Numbered from the stretch's first letter, positions 1-6,579 are shown. The stretch is 10,376 nt of DNA from Rickettsiales bacterium (GCA_023262945.1 JALQXY010000127.1:1-10376); one strand, 5' to 3'. The notes: a model not told the origin generated them from the letters alone. Translations and numbers: made by a program.

Positions 1-28
1 CTAACACGGGTGGTGAATGTTGTCGCAC
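1..28 (-). other. Start of intron 1 of the AP-4 sigma gene
   Basis: On the minus strand GTGCGA begins at 28, exactly where similarity to AP-4 sigma ends in frame after KCLA. GTGCG-type donors are common in GC-rich green algae. Reading on as coding gives VRQHSPPVL, which does not match the expected R-x-x-x-Q-CSF continuation of the family, and this supports a splice junction. The intron continues off the window, so the acceptor is not visible. Confidence 0.6.
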
Positions 29-190
29 CGCGAGGCACTTGCGGATGATCTCGCCCTCGAGCGCGGCTTTGGCCTGCAGCGTCATGAACTCCTGGGCGTA
101 GTACTGCGCCAGCCGCGTCTGCCCCTGCTTGTTGACCATGAGCACGAACTTGATGTTGCCCGCCGGCGTGATATCGCCCAGGGACGCCAT
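29..190 (-). CDS. AP-4 adaptor complex sigma subunit, first coding exon (eukaryotic, partial)
   Basis: Read on the minus strand from ATG at 190-188, 54 codons run without a stop to a GCG codon ending at 29, followed at once by GTGCGA, a splice donor. The peptide contains KFVLMVNKQGQTRLAQYY (residues 14-31) and ALEGEIIRKCLA (43-54). From memory, VNKQGQTRL is the signature of AP-4 sigma, whereas AP-1, AP-2 and AP-3 sigma differ here, and the plant protein reads almost the same through RLAQYY and ALEGEI-RKCLA. The sigma chain is the small longin-fold subunit of the heterotetrameric AP-4 coat at the trans-Golgi network. A family member is about 140 residues, so roughly the first third is present and the rest lies in exons beyond the left edge. 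The first 12 residues (MASLGDITPAGN) extend beyond the family's usual start, so the true start could be later. This gene identifies the flank as nuclear eukaryotic DNA. Confidence 0.85.
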
Positions 191-357
191 GATGCCAAAA
201 CGCTGCCGATCCCGCTCTCAGAGGAACGCCTCCCTGTATAGAGGCGCGCGGTCGGTGGGCCCCAAACACTTCCCCTGATCAGCCCAGTAAAACCACCCTG
301 GCTGGACTGTACTCGCCCATTCCCAACACCCTCCACCGTCACCCTGCACAGCCAGGG

Positions 358-405
358 CATGATTGTAGGCTTGGATTCCGCTGTGTGGCCAAGCCTACCA
401 TCATG
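358..405. repeat. 17-bp inverted repeat (hairpin) in the eukaryotic flank
   Basis: The arm at 358-374 (CATGATTGTAGGCTTGG) pairs with 389-405 (CCAAGCCTACCATCATG) at 16 of 17 positions, with a 14-nt loop at 375-388. The single mismatch is at 364/399. This is far longer than expected by chance in 50 bp and could form a stable stem in DNA or RNA. It adjoins another inverted repeat ending at 357. It could be a remnant of a miniature inverted-repeat element or a structured transcript; no coding potential is visible. Confidence 0.75.
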
Positions 406-459
406 TCACATGTTAAGCATCATGGCCTGAACAGGTGCATAGCATCGTGACATTTGCCT

Positions 460-475
460 CCTGCAAATTTGCAGG
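460..475. repeat. 16-bp perfect palindrome
   Basis: CCTGCAAATTTGCAGG is identical to its reverse complement, with no spacer. It lies 270 bp upstream of the AP-4 sigma start codon. A dimeric transcription factor site is possible, but nothing else supports that. Confidence 0.5.
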
Positions 476-793
476 GGCTGGGGCGGGAGCACAGAAGTTT
501 AGATCCAAATGGGGTATTCGGGGTCAGTGGGCGACGGGTCAGCCGGTCCGGCGGCGGGTGGCGAGGGGAGTTGGGACGTTCTTGTGTGTGTTGGTGGCGA
601 GGGCTCCAGGCCGGCGGCGGGTCCGGGGCGGCCCGGGATGGCCCCCCTCTGACAGAGGAACAACGACACCGCATCAACACAAACAAAGCTAAAGCATCAA
701 ACATGATAAATATAACAAATATCAAGTAAAAACGCCTCAGAATGCAGCCGGCAGCTGCCAACTCGACCCAAGGAGTACGGGAGCGGACGCCAA

Positions 794-845
794 ACCTGAT
801 ACTGATATTTGAATTTAGATGACATGATACGTCGCCGTATCAGGT
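794..845. repeat. Nested inverted repeats next to the left junction
   Basis: ACCTGATAC (794-802) is the exact reverse complement of GTATCAGGT (837-845). Inside the right part, TGATACG (825-831) and CGTATCA (836-842) form a second 7-bp stem with a 4-nt TCGC loop, so the right arm can pair with either partner. The structure ends only about 15 bp before composition turns AT-rich and bacterial. Confidence 0.6.
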
Positions 846-880
846 CACAAAGCAGGGGGATTATTTAAAGAACATATGCA
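846..880. other. Left junction between eukaryotic and bacterial-type DNA (approximate)
   Basis: GC-containing sequence with host-like hairpins ends at about 845-859 (the last GC-rich string is GCAGGGGG at 852-859). From 860 onward the sequence is about 70-75% A+T and continuous in character with the fix operon. The exact base cannot be fixed because no homologue of either side is available here. No terminal repeat, integrase gene or tRNA is present at the edge. Confidence 0.5.
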
Positions 881-894
881 AACAATTATAAAAC

Positions 895-912
895 ATTGCA
901 AAAATTGCAAAA
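895..912. repeat. Tandem 9-bp direct repeat
   Basis: ATTGCAAAA occurs twice in direct succession (895-903 and 904-912), just beyond the fixI-side terminator. It is low-complexity AT sequence and may be replication slippage. Confidence 0.4.
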
Positions 913-940
913 AGCCTTAAGTCCTATAGGTATAGGACTT
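906..940 (-). terminator. Rho-independent terminator downstream of fixI
   Basis: AAGTCCTATA (919-928) and TATAGGACTT (931-940) are perfect 10-bp inverted arms separated by GG. On the minus strand the stem is followed after AAGGC by five T residues and further T-rich sequence. It lies about 120 nt past the fixI stop and is the only strong hairpin there, so it likely ends the ubiB-to-fixI transcript. On the plus strand the same stem is followed by GCATTTTTT, so it could work in both directions. Confidence 0.65.
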
Positions 941-1060
941 GCATTTTTTACAATTTTTATCTCAAAAATATTTTGTCATATTGTTTATTTTTAGATGGGA
1001 ATTGGTATGAGATAATGGCATAAATTATTTTTTATTGACGGATTTGGGTTAAAAATACAA

Positions 1061-3433
1061 TTAAGGGTGAGATTTGTTATTATCGATAATTCTTAAAGAA
1101 TTTATTAGAACTAATATCGAAGAGGATGACATAGCTAAAGCGGCAAAAAGGGGTACAACAAAGCCAAAAATAGCAAATGGTATGGCGGCGATATTATAAA
1201 AAAGTGATATTTTAAGATTTTGCTTCATTATTTTTACTGATTTCTGGCTTGCATTTATTATATCTATAATTGGCTGTAAGCGATCACCTTGAATAATTAT
1301 ATCCGATATATTTTGTGCCAAATCACTAGCTTGATTAAAAGATAAAGATATATCTGCTAATGCTAGAGCGGGTGCGTCATTAATTCCATCTCCTATCATA
1401 AGAAATTGTTCTTTGTTATTTTTTAACTCTTTAAGAAAATTGGCCTTATTAATAGGGGATTGGTTGCTATAATATTCATCTATTTTAAGATCTTGGGCAA
1501 TTTTTCTTACATTTTTCTCATTATCTCCAGAAAGTAAAATAACTTTTTTTTGTGATTGTTGCATAGTTTTTATAATTTCTTTAGCATCTTTTTTAAGTTC
1601 ATCATTAAAGGTGAATAATAATTCATCATCATCATATTTCATATAAAAATTGAGATTAAAATTATCATTATTAGCGATATTAAATTCTTTAATTCTGCAA
1701 AAAGCGGCTTTACCTAAAATCACTTCTTGATAATTATAGTTACCAATCAAGCCATGTCCTTTTTCTTCTTTGGTTTTAATATCTAAAAACTTGCCATTAT
1801 AGCTATGAGTTATTGATTTGGCTAAAGGATGGTTGCTGTTTTTGCATAAAGAGGCTGCAATTTGAAGGTATTTTTGCTTTTCTTTATTGGTAAGTTTTTT
1901 TAGTTTATCTTTTTTATAAAAAATATCTTGCAAGGTTGGTTTTCCTAAAGTTATGGAGCCAGTTTTATCAAATATTACAGTTGTAATTTGGGATAATTTT
2001 TCAATTGCTTGACCAGATTTAATAATTATTCCTCTTTTAAGCATTTTGCCAGTTAATATTGTTTGCACGATTGGAATTGCTAAAGCTAGAGCGCAAGGAC
2101 AAGTAATAATTAAAACAGCTATCGTATTACTAAAGGCAACATCTATTGATGATTTAAAATAAAAATACCACAATAAAAATGTTATCAAAGCCAAGCTATG
2201 AGTTATCGGAATATATAATTTAGCCAATTTATCGGCAATTTTGATATAAGAGTTTTGTTTTTTGTCAATTTCTTGAGTTAATTGAATTATTTTTGCTAAT
2301 AAGCTTTGCGATGTCTCTTTTCTTACTCTTACCTTTATCGGTGAATCTATATTTATAGTGCCAGCAAAAACTTCATCACCAATATTACAATTTTGTGCTT
2401 GCGATTCTCCATTGATGATGGCATTATCAATATTGCTACTGCCGCTGATTATAATACCATCTGCGGCTATTTTTTCGCCAGCGGCAATAATTAAAATCAT
2501 ATCTTTTTTAAGATCTTTTATCGGTATTATTTTGATTTTACCATCTATTTCAACGCGACCAAAATTAGCATTTAACAAGGAAAATTCATTAGCTATATTG
2601 AAGGCTTTTTTACGCATTTTTTGTTCTAAGAAGCGCCCAATAAGCAAGAAAAATATTAGCATTACAGCTGAATCAAAATAAACATGTTCATCTCCCTTAA
2701 AAGCTTTAATTACACTGGCAAAAGTTGCCAAAATAATTGCAAGAGTAATAACAAAATCCATATTAGGGTAGCCATGTTTTAATGAATTGATGGCAGATTT
2801 GAAGAATGGTCTTCCAGAAAAAATAATTACTGGTAGCGCTATAAGGGCAGCAAATAAATGTAGCAAGTTGCGCATATAAAAACCCATATCTTCACTATTA
2901 GCAAACCATAAAGCAAAAGATAGTAGCATTAAATTTCCAGCGCCAAATCCAGCAATAGCAAGGCAAGAAAATAAAGATTTATCATATTTTTCTTCTGTGG
3001 CTTTTAATATTTTATCGTCAAGCGGTATTAATTTATAGCCTATATCGTGAATAACTTTTGTTATTTGATAAAAATCATCTAATTTGCCGCGCCATTTTAG
3101 AAAGAGGGATTTATGCGTAAGATTTACTCGTCCTTTTATAACATTTATATTTTTTTTAATAATATTTTCAATAAGCCAAACGCAGGCGGCGCAATGTAGG
3201 CCGTGAATTTTAAGATTTATTTCAAAACTATTATCATTATTGTGATGAACAAAATTATCAATGTTGATTTGCTGCTCTAGATCTGGCTTAGTAAGGCTGG
3301 ATATATTTTTTTCTTTGAGTTGATAATATTTGCTAAAGCCAAGATTGTTAATTATTTTATAAGCAGCTTTGCAACCTAAGCAGCAAAAATCATCATAATA
3401 GCTTTTTTCATTACAATGCAAGCAAAGCTTCAT
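1061..3433 (-). CDS. fixI: FixI/CcoI-type copper-translocating P1B-ATPase
   Basis: This 790-residue membrane ATPase moves copper across the inner membrane for assembly of cbb3-type cytochrome c oxidase. The N-terminus has a cysteine cluster (C4, C7, C17, C18, C21), as in the metal-binding domain that precedes FixI-type ATPases, then a heavy-metal-associated domain with CAAC at 81-84. About eight membrane segments follow (near 153-177, 190-207, 225-245, 252-271, 405-426, 435-456, 740-761, 762-782). Ion-site CPC is at 445-447, phosphorylated Asp489 sits in DKTG, the SNHP nucleotide-binding motif is at 533-536, GDGIND at 681-686, and MSSSS in the last helix. The actuator loop reads NGES (341-344) instead of the usual TGES or SGES, with the essential Glu kept. 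The start overlaps the fixH stop by 4 nt (ATGA). Full length and intact. The cysteine-rich head plus the adjoining fixH favour FixI over a generic copper exporter. Confidence 0.93.
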   Translation of the reverse strand: MKLCLHCNEKSYYDDFCCLGCKAAYKIINNLGFSKYYQLKEKNISSLTKPDLEQQINIDNFVHHNNDNSFEINLKIHGLHCAACVWLIENIIKKNINVIKGRVNLTHKSLFLKWRGKLDDFYQITKVIHDIGYKLIPLDDKILKATEEKYDKSLFSCLAIAGFGAGNLMLLSFALWFANSEDMGFYMRNLLHLFAALIALPVIIFSGRPFFKSAINSLKHGYPNMDFVITLAIILATFASVIKAFKGDEHVYFDSAVMLIFFLLIGRFLEQKMRKKAFNIANEFSLLNANFGRVEIDGKIKIIPIKDLKKDMILIIAAGEKIAADGIIISGSSNIDNAIINGESQAQNCNIGDEVFAGTINIDSPIKVRVRKETSQSLLAKIIQLTQEIDKKQNSYIKIADKLAKLYIPITHSLALITFLLWYFYFKSSIDVAFSNTIAVLIITCPCALALAIPIVQTILTGKMLKRGIIIKSGQAIEKLSQITTVIFDKTGSITLGKPTLQDIFYKKDKLKKLTNKEKQKYLQIAASLCKNSNHPLAKSITHSYNGKFLDIKTKEEKGHGLIGNYNYQEVILGKAAFCRIKEFNIANNDNFNLNFYMKYDDDELLFTFNDELKKDAKEIIKTMQQSQKKVILLSGDNEKNVRKIAQDLKIDEYYSNQSPINKANFLKELKNNKEQFLMIGDGINDAPALALADISLSFNQASDLAQNISDIIIQGDRLQPIIDIINASQKSVKIMKQNLKISLFYNIAAIPFAIFGFVVPLFAALAMSSSSILVLINSLRIIDNNKSHP

Positions 3434-3960
3434 TTGATTGTAAATTTACGTTTTATGCGATATTCTTTATCGCTATTTTTTATATAAGCCAAAATATTAG
3501 CATTCCAATTGCCAAGCATAGGAAACTCAACATCTATGAAATAACTATTATTTTTAAATGAAGATTTTGCCATAAAATCATAACCTTCTTGTACTGGTCT
3601 TGAGAATTTTATAATAATATCAATATCTTTTATGATATTATTTTTTTCATCAGTGATATAAAAAATAAATTTACCTTTTTTAGGGTTCTTAGCGCTGCTT
3701 TTATATTGATAATTTATTTTCCAGCCTAGTTCTTTTTGTTTTTCGGCTTGAGCAATGGTTTGATTGTAATTTAATCCTTTTTTGTAGGAATTTTTAATTG
3801 CTAGGCCTCGCCAGCTATCGGAAGCAACAATAATATAAATAATATTTATTGCTACAACTATAGCGAAAAAGATGATTATAATATATGGAAATTTTGATCC
3901 ACCAAAAGATTTTCCAGTAAAAAATCTTTTTAATAAGTTATTTACAATGTTTAATTGCAT
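3430..3960 (-). CDS. fixH: FixH family protein, cbb3 oxidase assembly factor
   Basis: A 176-residue protein with one N-terminal membrane helix (about 25-47) and a periplasmic domain. Residues 57-81 form the family signature: NSYKKGLNYNQTIAQAE followed by LGWK. A second typical element, PMLGNWNANILA (147-157), resembles the beta-strand segment near the FixH C-terminus. FixH acts with FixI (and FixG and FixS in complete sets) in maturation of cbb3-type cytochrome oxidase. The start ATG lies inside the last codons of rnpA, so the two overlap by 10 nt (3951-3960), and the stop overlaps the fixI start by 4 nt. This indicates translational coupling of rnpA, fixH and fixI. No fixG, fixS or ccoNOPQ genes lie in the window. 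Confidence 0.9.
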   Translation of the reverse strand: MQLNIVNNLLKRFFTGKSFGGSKFPYIIIIFFAIVVAINIIYIIVASDSWRGLAIKNSYKKGLNYNQTIAQAEKQKELGWKINYQYKSSAKNPKKGKFIFYITDEKNNIIKDIDIIIKFSRPVQEGYDFMAKSSFKNNSYFIDVEFPMLGNWNANILAYIKNSDKEYRIKRKFTIK

Positions 3961-4346
3961 TTTTTTACAAGATTCGTTAGGCAGAATTCAAGATCTCTTT
4001 TAATTGTATTAAAGTCAGAGTCAATAATTTGTGGACGAGCGATTATAACATAATCTTGATGATTTTTGCAGTATTTTTGTGCTAATTTACGAAATGCTTC
4101 CCTTAATCTTCGTTTTGCCTGATTTCTTTTTACAGCAAGTTTACTAACTTTTTTAGAAACTGTATAACCGATTCGACAAAAGTTTTGAGCGTTAAGGCCT
4201 TTAGGTTGGTTAAAAAGGTACTTATCTTGAGTTTTACAAGATATTACTATAGAGGTTTTTGAAATAAATTTTACCTTACTGGAAGATATTTTTCTAAAAT
4301 CTCTAGAGTCTTTTATGTCAAGTATTTTAAAATCGTTGCTAAGCAT
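3951..4346 (-). CDS. rnpA: Ribonuclease P protein component
   Basis: This 131-residue basic protein binds the RNase P RNA and assists 5' maturation of tRNA precursors. The diagnostic RNR-type motif is KRNQAKRRLREAFRKL at 73-88, preceded by the substrate-side segment RIGYTVSKKVSKLAVKRN (58-75). Length is in the normal range of about 110-130. The start ATG is 11 nt after the rpmH stop, which is the classical rpmH-rnpA arrangement of bacteria. No Shine-Dalgarno sequence is visible in front of it on the coding strand. The unusual point is downstream: the gene runs by a 10-nt overlap into fixH rather than into yidD/yidC. Confidence 0.95.
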   Translation of the reverse strand: MLSNDFKILDIKDSRDFRKISSSKVKFISKTSIVISCKTQDKYLFNQPKGLNAQNFCRIGYTVSKKVSKLAVKRNQAKRRLREAFRKLAQKYCKNHQDYVIIARPQIIDSDFNTIKRDLEFCLTNLVKKCN

Positions 4347-4357
4347 CGCTTAGGAGG

Positions 4358-4492
4358 TTAAGCAGAAAGAACAGCTCTACCTTTTGCTCTTCTATTGCTA
4401 ATCACTTTACGACCTGAAGGTGTAGCCATTCTCGATCTAAAGCCATGCCTTCTTTTGCGTTTAATTTTGCTTGGTTGCCAAGTTCTTTTCAT
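4358..4492 (-). CDS. rpmH: 50S ribosomal protein L34
   Basis: A 44-residue ORF translated by hand from ATG at 4492-4490 to TAA at 4360-4358. It begins MKRTWQPSKIKRKRRHGFR and continues SRMATPSGRKVISNRRAKGR, the universally conserved L34 sequence. L34 is a small basic protein of the large ribosomal subunit. It sits 69 nt downstream of panD and 11 nt upstream of rnpA. The 65-bp spacer in front may hold its own promoter: TTGATA followed 16 nt later by TACATT on the minus strand is a weak candidate. L34 genes normally have a promoter, but the sequence here gives only marginal support. Confidence 0.97.
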   Translation of the reverse strand: MKRTWQPSKIKRKRRHGFRSRMATPSGRKVISNRRAKGRAVLSA

Positions 4493-4561
4493 CTTAATAA
4501 AATTTTAACTAAAAAAACAATAAATGTAGATTATCTTTTTTTATTATCAAGTGGCTAATAA

Positions 4562-4912
4562 TTAATTTATTGGTTTATTATTTTGATCAACTATTATGGT
4601 TTTTGGTGTAAAATTTTTTGATTCTTCTAAAGATAATCCAGCATAGGCAATAATAATAACTTTATCACCTATTTGCGCTTTGCGAGCAGCAGCGCCATTG
4701 ATTTTAATTTCTCGACTTCCAGCCTTGGCCTTAATAGCGTAAGTTGTAAAGCGCTCACCATTATTGATATTAAGTACATCAACTTGTTCAAATGGCAAAA
4801 TACCAGATTCTTGAAGTAGATCTGCATCAATTGAAATTGAACCTTGATATTTAAGATCGGCCTCGGTTACGGTTGCATTATGGATTTTACTGCGCATTAA
4901 TGTTATTATCAT
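4562..4912 (-). CDS. panD: Aspartate 1-decarboxylase proenzyme
   Basis: This 116-residue pyruvoyl enzyme converts L-aspartate to beta-alanine, the amine half of pantothenate, the precursor of coenzyme A. With this start, numbering matches the E. coli enzyme exactly: Lys9, Tyr22, the self-cleavage site Gly24-Ser25 (YQG|SIS), Arg54, Tyr58 and Asn72 in NGAAA are all in place. Ser25 becomes the pyruvoyl group. The E. coli protein is 126 residues, so the tail is slightly short, outside the catalytic core. It lies 12 nt after ubiB, in the same transcript. No panB, panC or panE is in the window. A lone panD suggests either that the other pantothenate genes are elsewhere or that beta-alanine feeds a host or partner pathway. 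Confidence 0.95.
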   Translation of the reverse strand: MIITLMRSKIHNATVTEADLKYQGSISIDADLLQESGILPFEQVDVLNINNGERFTTYAIKAKAGSREIKINGAAARKAQIGDKVIIIAYAGLSLEESKNFTPKTIIVDQNNKPIN

Positions 4913-4924
4913 TTTGCAAATAAA

Positions 4925-6211
4925 TTAATTTTTTGATAAATTAATGATTTTAAAAAAATCTTTGATTATTTCAACTATTTTGGCATCAAAGCCAATGTGA
5001 GTTTTTGACCATTCTTTCATCCAGGGTTTAGCATAATCCCAGATATTTATTTCAGGATTTAGCATAGCTCCAATACCTTCAATTAGTAAAATAGTTTTTT
5101 GCAGTAATAATAATTCTGGCTTAGTTGACATTTGAAACTCTTCTGTCATTTTGATTAAATTTTGCAATAATCCTCCTAGGGCTATTTCTTTTACTTTTGA
5201 ACCAACAACTGTTTCGCCAATTTTGCGACAAGATAGTGCAAGTTTTTTAGCATTTGTGTTTGGTGGAACAAGGCCTGCATCAATGTGAATTTGCGCTATT
5301 TTATTATAGTCTTTCTCGATAAAGCCAATAACGATGCGAGCAATTGCTATTTTAGTTTTGTCATCAATTATACCCATAATTCCAAAATCAACAACACCTA
5401 TATCACCATTTTTTAAAAGAATTAAGTTTCCAGGATGCATATCGCCATGAAAAAAGCCATATTGATAAACTTGAGTAAAATAGCTTAAAACTAGATTACG
5501 AGCAATTTTATTTTTGTCAAAATTGCTTGCGATAATGTTTTTTTTATCAGAAAATGGTATGCCATCAAGCCACTCTATAACCATAATTTTTTTAGTTGAA
5601 AGCGACCAAAATACCTGTGGAACATAAAAGCCCTTTAAGTTTTTTAAATTATCTTTTAATTGTGAACAATTGCTTGCTTCAACGGTTAAGTCCAATTCAG
5701 ACTTGGAGTTTTCTTGTAAAAGCTGTAATATATCATTAAGAAATATATTTAATGATTTTGATATAAAAAAGCTAATTTTAGTGATTAATTTAAGAGTCTT
5801 GATATCTCTTTTTACTTTTTTGGCTATATTTGGACGCAATATTTTGACAGCAACTTTTGTATCATCAATTAACTTAGCGCAATGAACCTGAGCAATAGAA
5901 GCTGAGGCAATTGGAGTAAAATTAAATTCTTTAAAATATTTATCAAAGTTATTAGCAAATTCACTATTTATAGTTTTTATTACTTGTCTTTTTTTAAATG
6001 GTTTTATTTTATCTTGGAATTTGGCAAGAATTTGCGCTAAATCTTCGCCGATCAAATCAGGACGGGTAGAAAGCATCTGTCCTAATTTTATAAAAGATGG
6101 TCCACAGAGATTTAGTAAGTGATATAAGAAGAATTTTTTGCTAAAAAATATGATCGGCAATAACGCAACTAAGATGATAAGTAACCTTAAAAGATTGAGT
6201 ATTGACGTCAC
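4925..6211 (-). CDS. ubiB: UbiB/ABC1-family atypical kinase, ubiquinone biosynthesis
   Basis: This 428-residue protein belongs to the ADCK/UbiB family, which supports ubiquinone synthesis through ATPase activity at the membrane. Family motifs occur in order: KLGQ at 42-45 within FIKLGQMLSTRPDL; the alanine-rich nucleotide loop ASASIAQVH (102-110) that replaces a kinase glycine loop; ATP-site Lys123 in VAVKILRP; the catalytic-loop segment HGDMHPGN (255-262); and DFG at 275-277. A hydrophobic stretch at 4-23 could anchor it. The start is GTG at 6211-6209: an in-frame TAA lies three codons upstream and the first internal Met (46) would cut KLGQ away. It is shorter than E. coli UbiB (546) and lacks the paired hydrophobic helices usually found at the C-terminus. 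It is followed 12 nt later by panD and preceded by a small membrane protein gene. Confidence 0.92.
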   Translation of the reverse strand: MTSILNLLRLLIILVALLPIIFFSKKFFLYHLLNLCGPSFIKLGQMLSTRPDLIGEDLAQILAKFQDKIKPFKKRQVIKTINSEFANNFDKYFKEFNFTPIASASIAQVHCAKLIDDTKVAVKILRPNIAKKVKRDIKTLKLITKISFFISKSLNIFLNDILQLLQENSKSELDLTVEASNCSQLKDNLKNLKGFYVPQVFWSLSTKKIMVIEWLDGIPFSDKKNIIASNFDKNKIARNLVLSYFTQVYQYGFFHGDMHPGNLILLKNGDIGVVDFGIMGIIDDKTKIAIARIVIGFIEKDYNKIAQIHIDAGLVPPNTNAKKLALSCRKIGETVVGSKVKEIALGGLLQNLIKMTEEFQMSTKPELLLLQKTILLIEGIGAMLNPEINIWDYAKPWMKEWSKTHIGFDAKIVEIIKDFFKIINLSKN

Positions 6212-6264
6212 GTTGAATTATTTTTATGCTTTAATTAATGAATTTTAAAATTTCAATTAAACAT

Positions 6265-6504
6265 CTAATTTTTACTATCTTGAGTGATAACTTTTATTGA
6301 ATTAATTAAATTATACGTCACTTCTTGAAATCTTGACAAAACTACTTTAAATGCCTCTTGAGAATCTGAAGATAGATTAAAAAAATGCGCTATTTGTTCT
6401 GAGCTAATATAATCAAAAACTAATAATATTATAATTGTAGCAAATGATACAGAAAAGCTAAAAATAAAAAACTTGATAAGAAAATTAGTGACTGATACAG
6501 GCAT
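6265..6504 (-). CDS. Small single-pass membrane protein, unknown family
   Basis: A 79-residue ORF that I do not recognise. A hydrophobic helix spans about residues 8-31 (FLIKFFIFSFSVSFATIIILLVF) after a short head, followed by a polar, probably helical tail of about 45 residues (FNLSSDSQEAFKVVLSRFQEV). Its codon use is the same AT-rich type as its neighbours. It is the first gene after the promoter at 6551-6579 and 53 nt upstream of ubiB, so it is probably co-transcribed with ubiB and panD. The sequence AAATGCCTRTAT occurs twice around the start; the upstream copy gives a three-codon frame (ATG CCT ATA TAA) that ends directly before the real ATG. The gene is probably real, given its position and length in a packed operon. 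Confidence 0.6.
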   Translation of the reverse strand: MPVSVTNFLIKFFIFSFSVSFATIIILLVFDYISSEQIAHFFNLSSDSQEAFKVVLSRFQEVTYNLINSIKVITQDSKN

Positions 6505-6550
6505 TTATATAGGCATTTTAATAAAGTAATTACTAAAAAAGTCTAAATGT

Positions 6551-6579
6551 ATTTTATGTATAGATTAATATTTTGTCAA
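6551..6579 (-). promoter_or_regulatory. Sigma70-type promoter for the 79-aa gene-ubiB-panD transcript
   Basis: On the minus strand a perfect -35 box TTGACA (6579-6574) is followed, after exactly 17 nt, by TAAAAT (6556-6551), five of six matches to TATAAT. Transcription would start near 6544, giving a leader of about 40 nt before the ATG at 6504. It sits in the 99-nt gap after the VOC gene, the right place to start the downstream operon. AT richness makes -10 boxes cheap, but a perfect -35 at ideal spacing is not. Confidence 0.7.

Larger units (their letters stand above)
191..855. other. GC-rich eukaryotic intergenic / 5' flanking DNA
   Basis: This stretch lies upstream of the AP-4 sigma start and should hold its 5' UTR and promoter. 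I recognise no protein family in any frame; the open frames here are low-complexity Arg/Pro/Gly products of GC richness. It carries several inverted repeats: CGCCTC/GAGGCG at 227-232 and 241-246, CCCTGGCTG/CAGCCAGGG at 296-304 and 349-357, a long hairpin at 358-405, a 16-bp palindrome at 460-475, and a nested repeat at 794-845. Composition is most GC-rich at about 475-655 and falls from about 660 onward, before the clearly AT-rich bacterial DNA begins near 860. Confidence 0.6.

Noticed and set aside
420..761. Overlapping open frames on both strands in the GC-rich left flank
   Set aside because: Products are Arg/Pro/Gly-rich without any family motif, and frames overlap on both strands as expected from GC-rich noncoding DNA.
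1035..1061. Plus-strand promoter-like TTGACG ... TACAAT
   Set aside because: The spacer is only 15 nt and it would read antisense into fixI with no plus-strand gene to serve; likely chance in AT-rich DNA.
2358..2681. 107-codon plus-strand frame inside fixI
   Set aside because: It is the antisense shadow of the strongly conserved FixI actuator region.
4352..4357. AGGAGG-like Shine-Dalgarno between rpmH and rnpA
   Set aside because: It is on the plus strand, whereas both genes are on the minus strand, where the same bases read CCTCCT. No plus-strand gene follows it.
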